Assembly: GCA_013397455.1 (NCBI GenBank)
Contig: VYZB01000119.1
Location: 306,821 to 370,820 of the forward strand
Origin: Crotophaga sulcirostris
Lineage: Eukaryota > Chordata > Aves > Cuculiformes > Crotophagidae
DNA length: 64,000 nucleotides
Direction: 5' to 3'
The translations under genes were made by a program, and so were the position numbers. The notes below the pieces were generated by a model. It saw nothing but the letters and a program-made list of their open reading frames with translations. It was not told the origin of the DNA and searched no databases. Positions within the stretch are counted from its first letter, which is position 1. Every line of letters begins with the position of its first letter. Shown piece by piece: positions 45,661 to 57,900 of this stretch.

Positions 45661-47906
45661 AAATTGCTGCTAGCATTTTTCTCTGTAAAGTGAATACTTT
45701 AATGGTGTTTTCATATAAAACATACATTTCCAATTTTCTTTCATCTCCCCTCCAAAATATTCATATCAGAGAGATTTGATTACTACAACAGCCAGCCTTT
45801 TAAAAAATTATTCAGTGGCCTTCTTGGAAGGACCAGAAATGTTGCATGCTAAAAATTTCCCCTGGACTGTTTTCCTTGCTGTTTTTCATGAGAATCTGGT
45901 TCTTCTCTTTAGGGCACTTAACTATTGCAGCTCTGCCTTTTGACTCCTGCTTGTATTGCTCCAAGTCCTGGTGGGAATTAAGCCCCATTCTTAAAAGCCA
46001 ATTGATTCTATATGTTGATTGTGGTTTTTACTGTCCAGAAGTATTTGATTGTTACTGCACATTAGTTTTTAATATGTGATGATGCTTTCCTGTTTCTCTG
46101 CATAGTTAGAGTTAATGAGTAAAGTGAAGTGCTGAGCACTTCTGCAACTACAACTGGAAAGGCTAATGTGCTGTAGCCAGTCTTACAAGTTTACTGTGCA
46201 GTGCAGGGTATTTCAACATGTCCTTTTTATTATAATGAATGCTTTTATAATAGATACTCACCTACAAGAACAAAGTTTAGGTCAACCTCAGGCTTTTTAT
46301 AAATGGATGAAAGATGTTTTCCTGTAAAAATGGTTCTGCTGAACAGTATGCCAGCAGTGCATTTTACATTGCCAAAATATGTTGAGCTGGTATCGAATTA
46401 AACTCTTCCATACTTTGGATTTCCTTGACATTTTAACTGTATATTGAAGTAAAGCACATTATCTCTAAAATGCAGTGCTAAAGAAAATCTTTTGAAGTTT
46501 TCCTCTTTATTGCTGCTGGTAATCACAATGTATTTTCTGTAATTATTGTAAAAGTGGTGACTGGATTAGCTTGGGCATTCTGAGGTTTTTAAAGCTTAAG
46601 ATTCCTAGAGCTAAAAATCAGAATTTGGTTTTGCACAGAATATTTCAACAGGCTGGCTGTTTACCCATAAGTTTCAGCCTAGCTCAGCAAGTCCTCACTG
46701 ATCTGGAGGGAGAGCACTGGGGAGGGGTTCCTGCTGTAACAGGTGTAAGCACAGTGGATGTTTTTGTGTCTGCTTAGCATGGACATTTTCAGAGGTATTC
46801 TATAGCTCATATATGCTAGTTAAAGCATGGGTTTATATTGAAGAGGTGACTTTTTACTCGGTTTGATTCCTGATAGTCAGATTTTTTTCTCCTACTGATT
46901 GAACAACTCGTGTCATTTTTTATTTTTCAATAAGGCAGTATTGAACTGGTGGGGAAAGAGCAGAATGCTGTTCCCCCTCTGATGCACCCTGGGCAAAACT
47001 ATTAACTTCTGATGAAAAAGTTGGATCTTCCTTTGCTTTGGTTTTTGGTTTTGACTCTGCTGAGTAGAGAGAATGTGCAAAGACAGCAAGCAGTTGCATT
47101 TGACCTGTAGGATTTTCCCGTTGTCACGGAATGGGCTGAAGCCTTGGTAACAAACTGAAACTTGTTTTGATTGTAAAGTTAAATGAATTGTCAGCATCAG
47201 ACACTTGGCCATTTTAGTCTGGTTTCAGAGCTGAATTACAGTTTTTCTTCCTTTGTAGATAACAGTATTTTGTTGTTGTTTCATTAAAATGGAGGAAGGC
47301 TTTTAAAGCTGGTGAACACTCCTATCTGCCTGGGTTTGTTCCCTGCATAGGCAGCCTTCCTCTCAAGGAGTTAAAGCTTAAATGAAGTGTTTGATTTTTC
47401 TCTTATTTTTTGAGAAAGGCTGTACTAATTCATATGCCGTATGTAGTGACACCAGGCAGGGCTGGTTCTCTACCAGCTGGAAATAAGGGATCGACAGCTC
47501 CCACTCACTGAGCCCCACAGCCGAGGACAAACTAAAATGGGCAATTTAGAGGATTTCCCATGTAAACCATTTATGTTAAAAACAATAAGGAACGTCCATT
47601 TGCTGAGAGATCACATCTGCTGAACTAAGTGGATATCGTATTGGACATCTTTTTACTGCTGGATCTTGAGCAGCTGGGTAGAAAGACTTTTATTTCTATA
47701 GGATGTATCAGTTTGAGATACAAACCATCTTTTTGACCGTGAGACTAAGCACTGCATCATTACAGACAGGTCAAAAGCTTAGTTTGCAGTGCATGGGAAA
47801 TTCATCTACTGGATGTGAAATTAAAAACCTGCAGGAAACACAGGGCAGCGCAAAGGATCAAAAATCAGCTAAGGCAGCCAGAGATGCAGGCACTACCTGG
47901 AGAGTG

Positions 47907-47937
47907 AGCGTGTGTGTGTGTGTGCGCGCGCGTGCAC
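47907..47937. repeat. (GT)n(GC)n alternating purine-pyrimidine repeat
   Basis: A GT dinucleotide run followed by a GC run and GTGCAC, about 30 nt of strict purine-pyrimidine alternation. Such sequence favours left-handed Z-DNA under negative supercoiling. It lies between two converging genes, just before the candidate distal poly(A) sites. Confidence 0.85.
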
Positions 47938-48028
47938 AAATACTTCATTTTTACCGTTAAATTAAAGCTTTCATAATGATACTTGTTTTCTCACAAAGTT
48001 CAGTGTAGTTATAGCAGAGGTTATCTAC

Positions 48029-48034
48029 AATAAA
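48029..48034 (+). terminator. MTMR1: Possible distal poly(A) signal (plus strand)
   Basis: AATAAA in CTACAATAAAGCTAT, 3.4 kb after the MTMR1 stop and about 90 nt before the minus-strand signal of the converging gene. Could serve an extended MTMR1 transcript; no direct support. Confidence 0.3.
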
Positions 48035-48124
48035 GCTATAGCCCTCCATTTGCAGTTTACTTCCAACATTAAAAAAAAAAACCACAAAGAAATCAAGTCT
48101 AAAATGTTTTACTAGTCAACTTGG

Positions 48125-48130
48125 TTTATT
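48125..48130 (-). terminator. CD99L2: Candidate distal poly(A) signal of CD99L2
   Basis: AATAAA on the minus strand (TTTATT on plus), followed downstream on that strand by a TTTGTGG plus T-run element at about 48070-48090, the usual arrangement for cleavage. It would give a 3.8-kb 3' UTR. Confidence 0.45.
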
Positions 48131-48166
48131 TGGTGTTTTCCAATGGTAGTCAAATCCTGATTGTTA

Positions 48167-48179
48167 CCCCCCCCCCCCC
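48167..48179. repeat. Poly(C)/poly(G) run of 13
   Basis: Thirteen consecutive C on the plus strand, G in the presumed CD99L2 transcript. Length is prone to sequencing and replication error. Confidence 0.9.
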
Positions 48180-51100
48180 ATGAGCCTTACATGCACATTA
48201 GCAAAATGAATCTTATCTTTTTGTAGCGTAACATTCAACCTTCATTTGGTATAGAACGCTTCTGCATCAACAAACATGTCTTGCTTTTAAGTAAGGACGT
48301 CACTCAAAAGAAAGGATTCTCTAATTTCACAATAGCATCGTTTCTGAACTTCGTTTGTTCCTGAACCTCCTTTGTTGCAGAAGCAAATTTTTAAAGCCTT
48401 AGCCTGTGGACTCAACTTACTTTTTCAGAATTTGAAATAGTATTATGGACTAATTCCATTTTTATTGCAACAAATGAGTAGTTAATAATGACAATATAGC
48501 ACTTGTAAGGGTTCCTTAGTGGGGTTGCATGAAAATGACTGAATTCAGTGTCAAAATAAGTGAAAGTCGTGTCAGAGTATTCCCAACAGAAGAATCTAAA
48601 ATAAACTACTGCAGTATTGCCAAAGGAAAATTCAAGTAATTGATAAACACCACAAAAAGAGCTAAATTATTTCAATTTGCTGTTTCTCTGTAATTGAGAA
48701 CTCCTTTCTGAATCATTTTATTAAAAATAGCTTGAGTTAAGCTGAAGAAGTGAGTTGTGATAAGGAAAAGGGGCTCACAGCATAGGTAGTACACAAACTT
48801 TCAGGGCAGCTGTACCTATGATTTTTGGACTCATGGAGAAAAAACCAAATCCATGTTTTCCAGTGGTTTATGGCCTTTTTTTTTATAAAGGATGAGAAAG
48901 TTCATACTATGGAACCTAAATGCAGGATTTTTAAAAATTACATATGCAGATTTAAAGGAGAATAGATCATAATCAAATGAAAGTAGTTAGGTCAGTGCTG
49001 GGCCAGTTGTTTCAGAACTTCAATCACTACAAGGAAAACACACAGGAGCCCTCTCAGTTGCCGTAATGACTAAAATATAGATGGAGTGTAAACTGCCCAT
49101 TTCTCAGCAACCGCACTGAGAGTTCAGATGGGGAAGGTGACTTGTATTGCAATAAAAAAAAAAGACAATTTGAGACTATACAGGCATTAAACACATTATT
49201 AGTTTGACTTTTGTCCAATTTTGAAGAGAAAACCAAGTTTAATTTCTTTACTGCAGTATTTGTCAATATTTTCCTATTTGAAATCCTAAAGAAATAGCCT
49301 CAGAATTCTGTTACTGTAAGTTTTTGAAAAAGTGCTGCCTTTCACTGTGCATTTATGGTTTTCCACATACCTAGAAATTACACTAAGGCATAAATATTCA
49401 CTAAAGCCACAGAAAAGCCCTTTGGGAAACTTTTGAGTTCTGAAAACGGGGTGGTTTTTTTTCAGTGAAACGGCTTTCCTGCATCCTTTTTTTTATTAAA
49501 AAACCTGCAGTATTTGTGAATTAGACACGTGTTTCTCAGGTGTTCTAGTGTAAGAGCTTCCCAAAGGAGGGGCAGGTGCTGCACTCTTCAAGCAGTGCTG
49601 GGCCCCCCGTTGCACTGCCCCCAGGGCAGTGACAAACAGGTAGGGCACGGTAACAGAAATGCAATAAAACAGATGGTCTGCACCTACAGACAACACGGTC
49701 ATTGGCAAAAGGGGAAATGGAATTATGGTCACTTGCTCTAAGCTGGGAAAAGGGCTCCTACCGATGCCACTTTGTAACAGTTCCTCTACAGTAACTTTTT
49801 AAAAACATTTTTCATGCTACAGCTTTCAAATATGTTTGGCTAAGAACAAAAAAAAAAACAGGCGATGGTGCTCAGGCATGGAGAGAACACAAACTCAGCT
49901 GCGTGGCTTTGCTGGCATCTGAGCTGTTGCATGGGATGATCCAAATCCTGCAGACCCTACATCCTCCAGGAAAATCCTTCTCTGGGAGCAAGCAAACACA
50001 AAGTGCATCTCATCTCCATCTCCTCTGCTTCCACTCTATGAGCAGCCAATAATGAAATAGTGTTGTTTTCTAATCCAAACACATTCATCAAACAAAGCAG
50101 CAGTATTTGCCAGTACTGTTGCAGCCCAAGCATCCTGAATACACACGAGGCACCACATAGCCCTAAGAACTCATCTCCTTTATAGCGCTGTAGCTGTTCT
50201 GCTAGAGCTGGTGTAAGGCATTAAAAGTGCAAGTGTTAAAAAGAGCATAAAGAATTGTGCAGCTATTGCAAAATACTGAACCATGTTACTAGGCAGTTTC
50301 CTTTGAAATAGAGCTGCTAGGCAGCAATGCTCCTAGGGTGATTCACCTCCTGGCAAAGCCTTCTGTACGTCACATCTACCTGGAAGCTGTGAATTTGTAC
50401 ATCAAACTGAAAGGCTTTTTTTTTTTTTAATACACATTCACAAAATATGGGAGTTGCAAAACAGTACAGAATGCATAAGTTTCAGGTTTCTATACAAATA
50501 GTGAGTACCTCTTATAGAGTGATTTTTCTTGACTTGAAAACATGCTTTTTAAGCAACCATTGATTTGGAAAAGTGTATCGGAAAGTGGCAGTATCCACAT
50601 TTTAGCAGCAATAAAAAAGGGCTGGGGAGAGATTAGAAACATAAACACAAATGCTTGCAAGATAGTGAAGGTCAGGGCTTGATAGTGGTTCTGCAACACT
50701 GCAGAGAGCTGCATGAGCGCCCACGTGGGATCGTGGTGCTGTCGTGGCGACAGCCCAGAGTCCTGCTGAGCACCACTCACAGCCCAGGGGAGCCAGCGCT
50801 TCCCAGGGCACTGCTGGAACCCCACGCATGATGGTGATAAGAGGACCCATCCTCAGGAGATGAAAGTTTCATCGGTGGCACACAGGATGAAGCTTTATAT
50901 CCATTTTCTGCCTCGGCTGCCAGGGAATGCTCTCAATAGTTGCTGATAAAAGGAGAAGGTGGGGGAACTGCAGCTTGTCTTCTCTTGTGGTAGTGTTACA
51001 GGTCTTAACAGATACCTACTTTGTTTGTTTTCTTTTTTGGGCTAAATCTGTAATTTGTTCTAGTGTGAATGTGTCCTTGAAAACATCCAAACAGACACAG

Positions 51101-51882
51101 TTTTCATTTTGGTGACAATGCAGGTATCTCATGTCACACAGGAAAACTGTATCACTTGGCACTTCTCATCTCAAGCACAGCCAAGCATTCAAGCAGTATT
51201 TGCTAAAAGTGAACACTGTACACACCGCTATTACCTGTATTTATGACTTGGCATGAAAATCAGGTCCTTTTCCGTGGTTAGAAGCCCAGTGCTGCATGGT
51301 GATGAAGAATCCTCAACTCCTGGCTTTGGAACAAGGAATTCCCTGCCTCAGCCTGGGGCCCCACCTGAGGACCTACCCATAGGCACTTCATTTTCAGGTG
51401 TAGCTATGTTAAGGACCACACTCTGCCCTCAGGAAATGCACAGTTTTCATCACTGCCCTTGGAAGTGACATGCCCATAGCTGATGGCAGAAGTTGGCTGG
51501 AGGTGCTCTACAAAGGGCTTTGGATGGATTGCTTTGGATTACTATTTACAGGCACTTCACTGTCCTCACACTGGTAAGCTCTTCTGTTCCTTAAAAAAGA
51601 CCTTGTGCCTTAATTGAAAATTGGCCACTACTGAAGCACCTTCTGTTTGCACACAACTGGACATCGAACCTACGATATTACTTTGATGTAAACATATACC
51701 TCTTTACAAAAAATAAACACATACTACCAGTCTAACCCTAAAGCCTAGAGCACTAAGAAGCCAGTTCAAGCCTAAGTACACATTAAATAGCTTTGGAGTC
51801 AAATGAAATAAAAAGCTAAATTACAAGCATGTAAGATCGCGGTTTGCTGCTGATTGATTCTTTCCTAGCCCCGGGTCATGCT

Positions 51883-51947
51883 TTACATCTTCGCACTGTC
51901 TTGTTTTGGTGGTTCTGCTGACTGTGTTTCCAGTACTGAATATTTAA
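51883..51947 (-). CDS. CD99L2: CD99L2 terminal coding exon
   Basis: 65 nt including TAA at 51885-51883. It completes a split Val codon and encodes KYSVLETQSAEPPKQDSAKM, the cytoplasmic C terminus. Acceptor TTCTCCCTAG on the minus strand. Matches the CD99L2 tail pattern VKYS..L.TQSAEPP. Confidence 0.92.
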
Positions 51948-54900
51948 CTAGGGAGAAAAAAAAAAAGACAAATCATGAGTACAATAGCACACGGTAGATC
52001 CAGAGCGCAAGCAACGGGTGCCCAGTACTGCTCGGTTGTATGTGACATTGGGAAAGCCTTTGCAGCAGCCTTGATTATCTGTCACTGAAAGAAGGATCAC
52101 GTGTCTTGTATGAGACACTCTTGATGGCTAAAAACATGAAAGCTCAATATTAACTGTCATCGTTAGCAGCATGAGCTCCTTGGTCTCTTACCATTGCTTT
52201 CCTTTGTGTGCAATAAAGGGAGAAAAACCACCGCAGTGTGCGTTTCACAAAAAGCTGCAGCATCACCCAAGTGGTGTCTTCATCAAAGAGACACGGCAGC
52301 TCAATACAGCACGAGGGACTTTCTTAAAGTCCCTCAATAAAGCTGCTTTTGTGGCCAGATACAGGTGGGGTAAGGTGTGCAAGTTCTCACCTTGGGGTTC
52401 CTCGCTTACGACAGCTTCCATGTTTTCTCCTTTCACATATTCCGCATTAAGTCCCTCTGAGAAGTAACAATAAAGACAGTGAGATGGGAGGGTGGGAAGT
52501 AAAAATTATTTTCTTTGATGCCTTAAAAATTCTGGTAATGGGCCTATCATCTGCTGTAAAAGCTAAGATGCCTTTTTTTTGCAACCTCCTCTGCATTAAC
52601 AGCAATAGAGAAACATCAGTAAACCATAAACAGTGCTGAGAAAGCATTGCTGGATTTTAAAGTGACCACAAAGGCTTGCCTAGTAGGCACAGCTTCTAGC
52701 AGCAGCCTTTTTTGTTTAAGTCTCTTGCTTCGTCTTCATCATACGAGGCAGCAAGGCTAATTACTGTGCTAAAGGCACTCAGCTAGGAGAAGTGCATGGA
52801 GCAGGTACGTCTTCTGGACAGGACTGCTGTGCAGTGGGGCTGCACCTCAGCGTAGATAGATGGCATCGTTCTCATTAACAGCTAAGTTATGCAGAGCTGC
52901 GAGCAGCAGTTCAGAGCAGGGCTGTGGTGATGAAGCAGAATCCCAGCAGGGTGTCAAATCCCAAATAAGTCCCTTATTTAAATGCAAAGAAGTTTCCAGT
53001 GTTTGCAACAAGTGCAAACCAGGCCAAGGGACCAGGCTGGGCGCTGCCAGGCAGGCGAGGGGCTGCAAGGTGCAGCAAGAGGGCGGACAAGGGGAAGCAG
53101 GGTGGAAGCTCACAATTGTCTAGCTCAGAGAGGCAGAAGATTGAGTTAGGACTGTCTGGGGTGTGCCATGGACCTCAGTCATCCTCTACAGCTCCTCCAA
53201 AGAACCTCTTTGGAGAGAGGCAGAGATGGGAGTGCTTTGCTAGCCACCACGTCCCATTAGGGAGGAACCAGGGTAGGGGAGGGGGCCACGCTGGTTTGCA
53301 AAGGAATCCAAGCTGTGGCCATGCAACTGTTTTTAGGCATCTGAACTTTATACAAATCTAAACACAGCGCAGAGCGTGGCAGGGCCCTGCTGTGCCTCTC
53401 CACCAGGTCCTGATGGGGCTCACTTGTTCCCCACATCTGCAGGTGGCCAAGCTGCAGAGGCAGGAGCAGAGCAGCAGTGCCAGCCCTGTCCCACGGGGCA
53501 CCTGGAGCCGAGCAGCAGCCCAGGGCAGGGCTGGCGAGCAGGAGCCAAAGAGTGAGAAAAAGTGGGACAAAGAGCAGTGCTCTACACATCCTTTAGAGGA
53601 ATCAGCAAATGCTCAAAATCCAAACCATGGAGATGCAGCCTCACCCCTGCAAGGGAAAAGGCTGAGCCTGCCCCTCTGTGCCTCAAGCGAGCAGTCGTTA
53701 CACTTACACCACTGCCTCCCCCAAGACATGTGTTCTGCTGGGATAACACCAAATGCAATTTATGTTTTTCAATAAAAAGCCACTTTTGCAGTGGCTGTCG
53801 GCTCTCAAATTTCTGACAGGCATTGCAATGCATCTAAGGCCTGACATTAGCCCAGCATGCCATGTCTGATGGCTTAAATTAATCCTCCTTTATAATTAAC
53901 TTTAATTTCCTGCCGCCTTTCTGGAGCTTTGTGTCTCTCAGCTTCCCCCTCATCAAAGCCTTTACTCTTTTTTTTTTTAATTATTTATTCTTGCCAAAAT
54001 ATCATTTAAGTGGGGGGAATATACAAGGTTGTTTCATTCCACCACATTCATTTGACTTTTCCTGCTGATCTAATTTACCAAAATGCTCCTGTTTGTTTCA
54101 GGCACAACTGGGAAAATAGCAAGATTCCAGCAGAAATTTCCAACCCTGAACACCCTTCCCCAAGAGCAAAGGAGACTTGCAGGAGATTTCATTTGATTAA
54201 TTTAAAAAGAGCTTTCTCCAGCTGTTTGCAACCACCCCATAATGGGCTGCAGGAGCCCACCATGGTCAGGGTGAGATGTTGGGGCACCTCCTGCAATGCC
54301 TACCCTGATCAACTTCACGGGGCAGCTCCCCCAAAAGGCACTTTCTGGGAACAGGAAGCTTTGCTGCTTAATTTGCACTTAATTGCAGTGATTGCTGCAC
54401 ACCTGCAGGAGGTGGGGTGGGCTGCTCCACCCACGGCTGCCAAAGTTGCAGATGCTATTGGTGCTTCCTTTGCTGCTGCCTGGTGAGTTTTCACCTCTTA
54501 CTGAGATTCTGAAGAATCTTTTGGTTTGGCTGGTTTGAGGTGGGGTGGTTTTTTTCATATTTACCCTGTTCGGTGTCTGTGATTTGGTCTTTGGCCATGA
54601 CTGTCTATGGGTGTGTGTGAGGAGCTGTGTGCACGCTCTGGAGTGGCAGCGGGTCCCGGGGCTGTCGCTGCTGGTGGCTCCTGCCCGGGCAATGCCCAAC
54701 GGGGCAGCGGGGCTCAATAATCCATGGCCAGGGCTTTGCTCTGCCAGCTCCAGGTCACTGGATGCCCAACACTCCCACCTGTCTCCAGGCTGGAATATGA
54801 CAGCAGGGTTCAGGGGGCAAATAGGTGGGTGCTTGCTCTGTGCTCGAGGGGACTTACGCTGGATGCTGAAGCAGAACTTCTTCTGCTGGTAGGAGATGTA

Positions 54901-57900
54901 GCTGGTGACAGCCCCAACAAGTGCCATGGCCAGGCCGCTGGCGATGCCGGCGATCGTCCCTGTCTCCATTGTGTCTGTGGGGCGCAGAGAGAGCGGGTGT
55001 GGTGTGGTGGGGGCACACACATCACCCATCCCATCCCATCCCACTCCACCCCACCCCATCCCATCCCATCCCACCAGTGCCCCTGTGGCCACAGTGGTAC
55101 CTACCGCTGTAGTTGTTGTCGGTGTTGCCCTTGTCACCTGCAAGAGACACAAGCCCATCAGTGGCCCCGTGCCCCTCTGCTCTCCCCACTGCCAAGCCAG
55201 GCAGCCCAGGAGGGAGCGGACACACAGGGGGACTGGCAGTGCAGCCCCATGGGTACCCCTGGGCTGAGGGTGAGCTCATGCCTTTGTCTCTGCTGCCCCA
55301 CACCTCCACCCAGCTGCCTGTGGCAGCTCCTCGTTGCTTCTCAGAGGGATCTGAAGCTGCTCCTCAATCCCACCACGCAAGCTTGGGGGAAGATTTAGGG
55401 GGAGGCACTGCAGGGGACACCTCTGCCTGCACAAGTTAACCTCACCTCCGCCCCGCACTGCTCAAGGCATAAAGAGAGAACAAATGAAATGCTGTCAGAT
55501 AGTCACACAGCGACTTGTGCCATCACAGGGAGGTCACTGGCTAAGCTCCATAATGTCAGGAAATCCTCCCTTGGCTTGAAGTTTATTTTAACATCACCTT
55601 CCCTGGAGAAACTGGGTTGTAAGAAGAAATTGCTCCTGCTGGAAGCAGCAGTCCTTACCGAGTCACTTACATCCTGAATTTATGGAAGCAGGTCAGCATT
55701 GTATTAATGCCTCCAATGCGGTTTGTCCTTGGCACAAGGATTCATTAAATGTTGATTGGGCTGGTAGTGTTCATCTTTTTACTTGACTGCTTTTAATATT
55801 TAATGCTGTGGATCCTCATAAACATGCAGGCTTATCCGATTGTTGCTGGTTTTCCTCCTTGTTTCAGCCATCGGTGGTTGTACGGTGGAAGGCAAACGAA
55901 GGCTTGCGCCCTCTCACAGCACGGGGGGGGCATCTGCTTTCAAAGTGGCAGGGGAGATGCAGGTCCTGCCTGCCCTGGTGGCAGCTGGAGCTGCAGAGCC
56001 ACCATGGGATTAAAAATAAGCAGCTCCAACCACTGGCACATGGTGTGACTGTGGAGGCCATGGAGGACTGTATTGCTCTGGGACACCCCCGCCACGACAG
56101 CGAGTGCTGCTCTGCACAAGGCAGTTTCTAGGTTGACTGATACGGTGGTTACTGCCTGAGATGTGACTGCTAAAGCAAACAAACATACACAGGTCACCAC
56201 TTACCTTTCTTCTTGTCCGGGCTGTAGCCACCATCAACAATGCTGGCCAGGTCATCGTCTGAAAATGCTTTAAAAATAATGAAAACAAATGGTGGTTGGC
56301 TCTTAAAGGGAGCTGGGGCCCACCAGGAGGTAGCAGCCAGGGGCTGCCCTGTGGAGAGTTGGCACAAGCCTCACACGTGCACTGTGGCAGTGAGGGAACT
56401 TGCCCTCTCAACTTGCAAAAGCCAAACTCACCCAGCAAAACACAAAAACTGCCTCCCTGGGAGGGCAAATGCAGCCAGAGCTGCCTAGAAAACAAAGAAC
56501 CGAGCATGGGTATGGCTCGGTACAGGGGAGAAAGTTATCTCAGACATGGTTGTAGTGGGAACATTTCATTCGTGCAGGACAAACACAGAGGAACTGGGAA
56601 TCAGTAGCTGAATGAATGGAGTTGTACCCCTTGGCTCCAGTCCCAGAAGAAGCCTCAGGGTGCAGTAGTGCCCTTGATGGGAGAAGAGACCCAACACTGA
56701 GCCAGCAAAAGGCTACTCTTCTGATGCTGCACCTTGGGAAGGGCTACCTTTGCCTTAACAGCCTGGAACTGCCTTACCACAAAACCACGGATTTATAGGC
56801 TTCGTGATGAGTGTAAAAACAACACCCCACCAGCACCCCCCAGCTATGCCAGAACCTGGAGAGACCCCAGGCAGCCCAGGGTGCCGCAATGCCAAGGGAA
56901 CACATGTGCTGGTTTGTGACCAGTGCCGCGTTCCAGCAGCTCAACACCTCAACCTTTCCTGTAGGAGCCTGAAACCTCAACAAGCCCAGAATACCAAAGT
57001 GCAGACAAGTCACCTAGTTAATACAATCTAATAAAATATCTGACTATTAATTACACGTGTGAGCAGGGTATACAGCCATCGCAACGTCAATAAACTAGCT
57101 GTGCAAAGTCTGTTTTCTAGCTCAAGGGAACAATCCTCGTAGACAAATGATTCATTCACCCGAGTATTTTAAGGATGGGAAAAAAAATCTCCCAGCCCAT
57201 AGCGTATGTTATGCCAGGACTCAAGCCTGCTCCAGATTTATGTTTTGGCAATGACTGTGAACCCTAACAGCTCATGCCCTCGGTTAAATAGCTGTCAGGT
57301 ACAGGGATGACGGGGAACTTAACACAATCACTGCAATTTAATGGGTCAGAAGAGACCCTGGGAAAGAAACAGGCAACAAGTTGTTAGGCAGAGCCCCTCT
57401 CTGCCAAGGATGACCGAGATGGGGACTCCTTCCCTCCCCTCAGCTCAAGAAGGGGCTGTGCTGCCTGCAGGAACACCCTCTCCTCTGCATGGGCAGGGCA
57501 AGGGGTGCTGGCTGCAGGCAGGAGCCTTGGACAAGGCAGCACCGCTGTTTCTTCTCACTCTGGCACTTGGTGGGGATGGTCCCTAGCAGCAAGAGCCTTC
57601 CCAGGAGGGGCCAGGGAGGATCTCCCGTAGGTGCCAAGAGACAGCACGGCTGGTGGTAAGCAGGACAGAGAGGGGAAGTCAACATACCATCATCTGGCCT
57701 TACATCCGGCCTCCTAGGATCTTTCCAATCATTCTTATCATCAAGGGCATCAGATAAGTCGAAATCCATAGGATTCTTTGCTAGAAAACAACACAGGGTT
57801 AGCAGTGCTGGCCACAAGCTGAGGAACTCTGCAATTAATTAATTAATCAAGGAAATGCTCAGCTTTGCCAGGGAAAAATACAAGTGAAAGGGATGAAGCC

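Larger units (their letters stand above)
45661..48100. other. Convergent intergenic zone MTMR1 / CD99L2
   Basis: AT-rich, no coding exon recognised on either strand. It contains an alternating purine-pyrimidine repeat at 47907-47937 and a plus-strand AATAAA at 48029-48034. Part of it may belong to a long MTMR1 3' UTR. Confidence 0.5.
48105..51882 (-). other. CD99L2: CD99L2 3' UTR (end approximate)
   Basis: Sequence after the CD99L2 stop on the minus strand, without further coding exons. Minus-strand AATAAA signals appear at 49492-49497, 48717-48722 and 48125-48130; the last is followed (minus direction) by GT/T-rich sequence. Contains a 13-base C run (48167-48179, G run in the RNA) and a GC-richer patch at 50690-50830. 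The true end may be any of the signals. Confidence 0.5.

Noticed and set aside
53392..53775. 127-codon plus-strand frame opposite CD99L2
   Set aside because: Lies inside a CD99L2 intron in GC-rich DNA; no homology or regulatory context.
54379..55158. 259-codon minus-strand open frame
   Set aside because: Only 54858-54974 is coding (the CD99L2 transmembrane exon); the rest is read-through of GC-rich introns including the pentanucleotide array.
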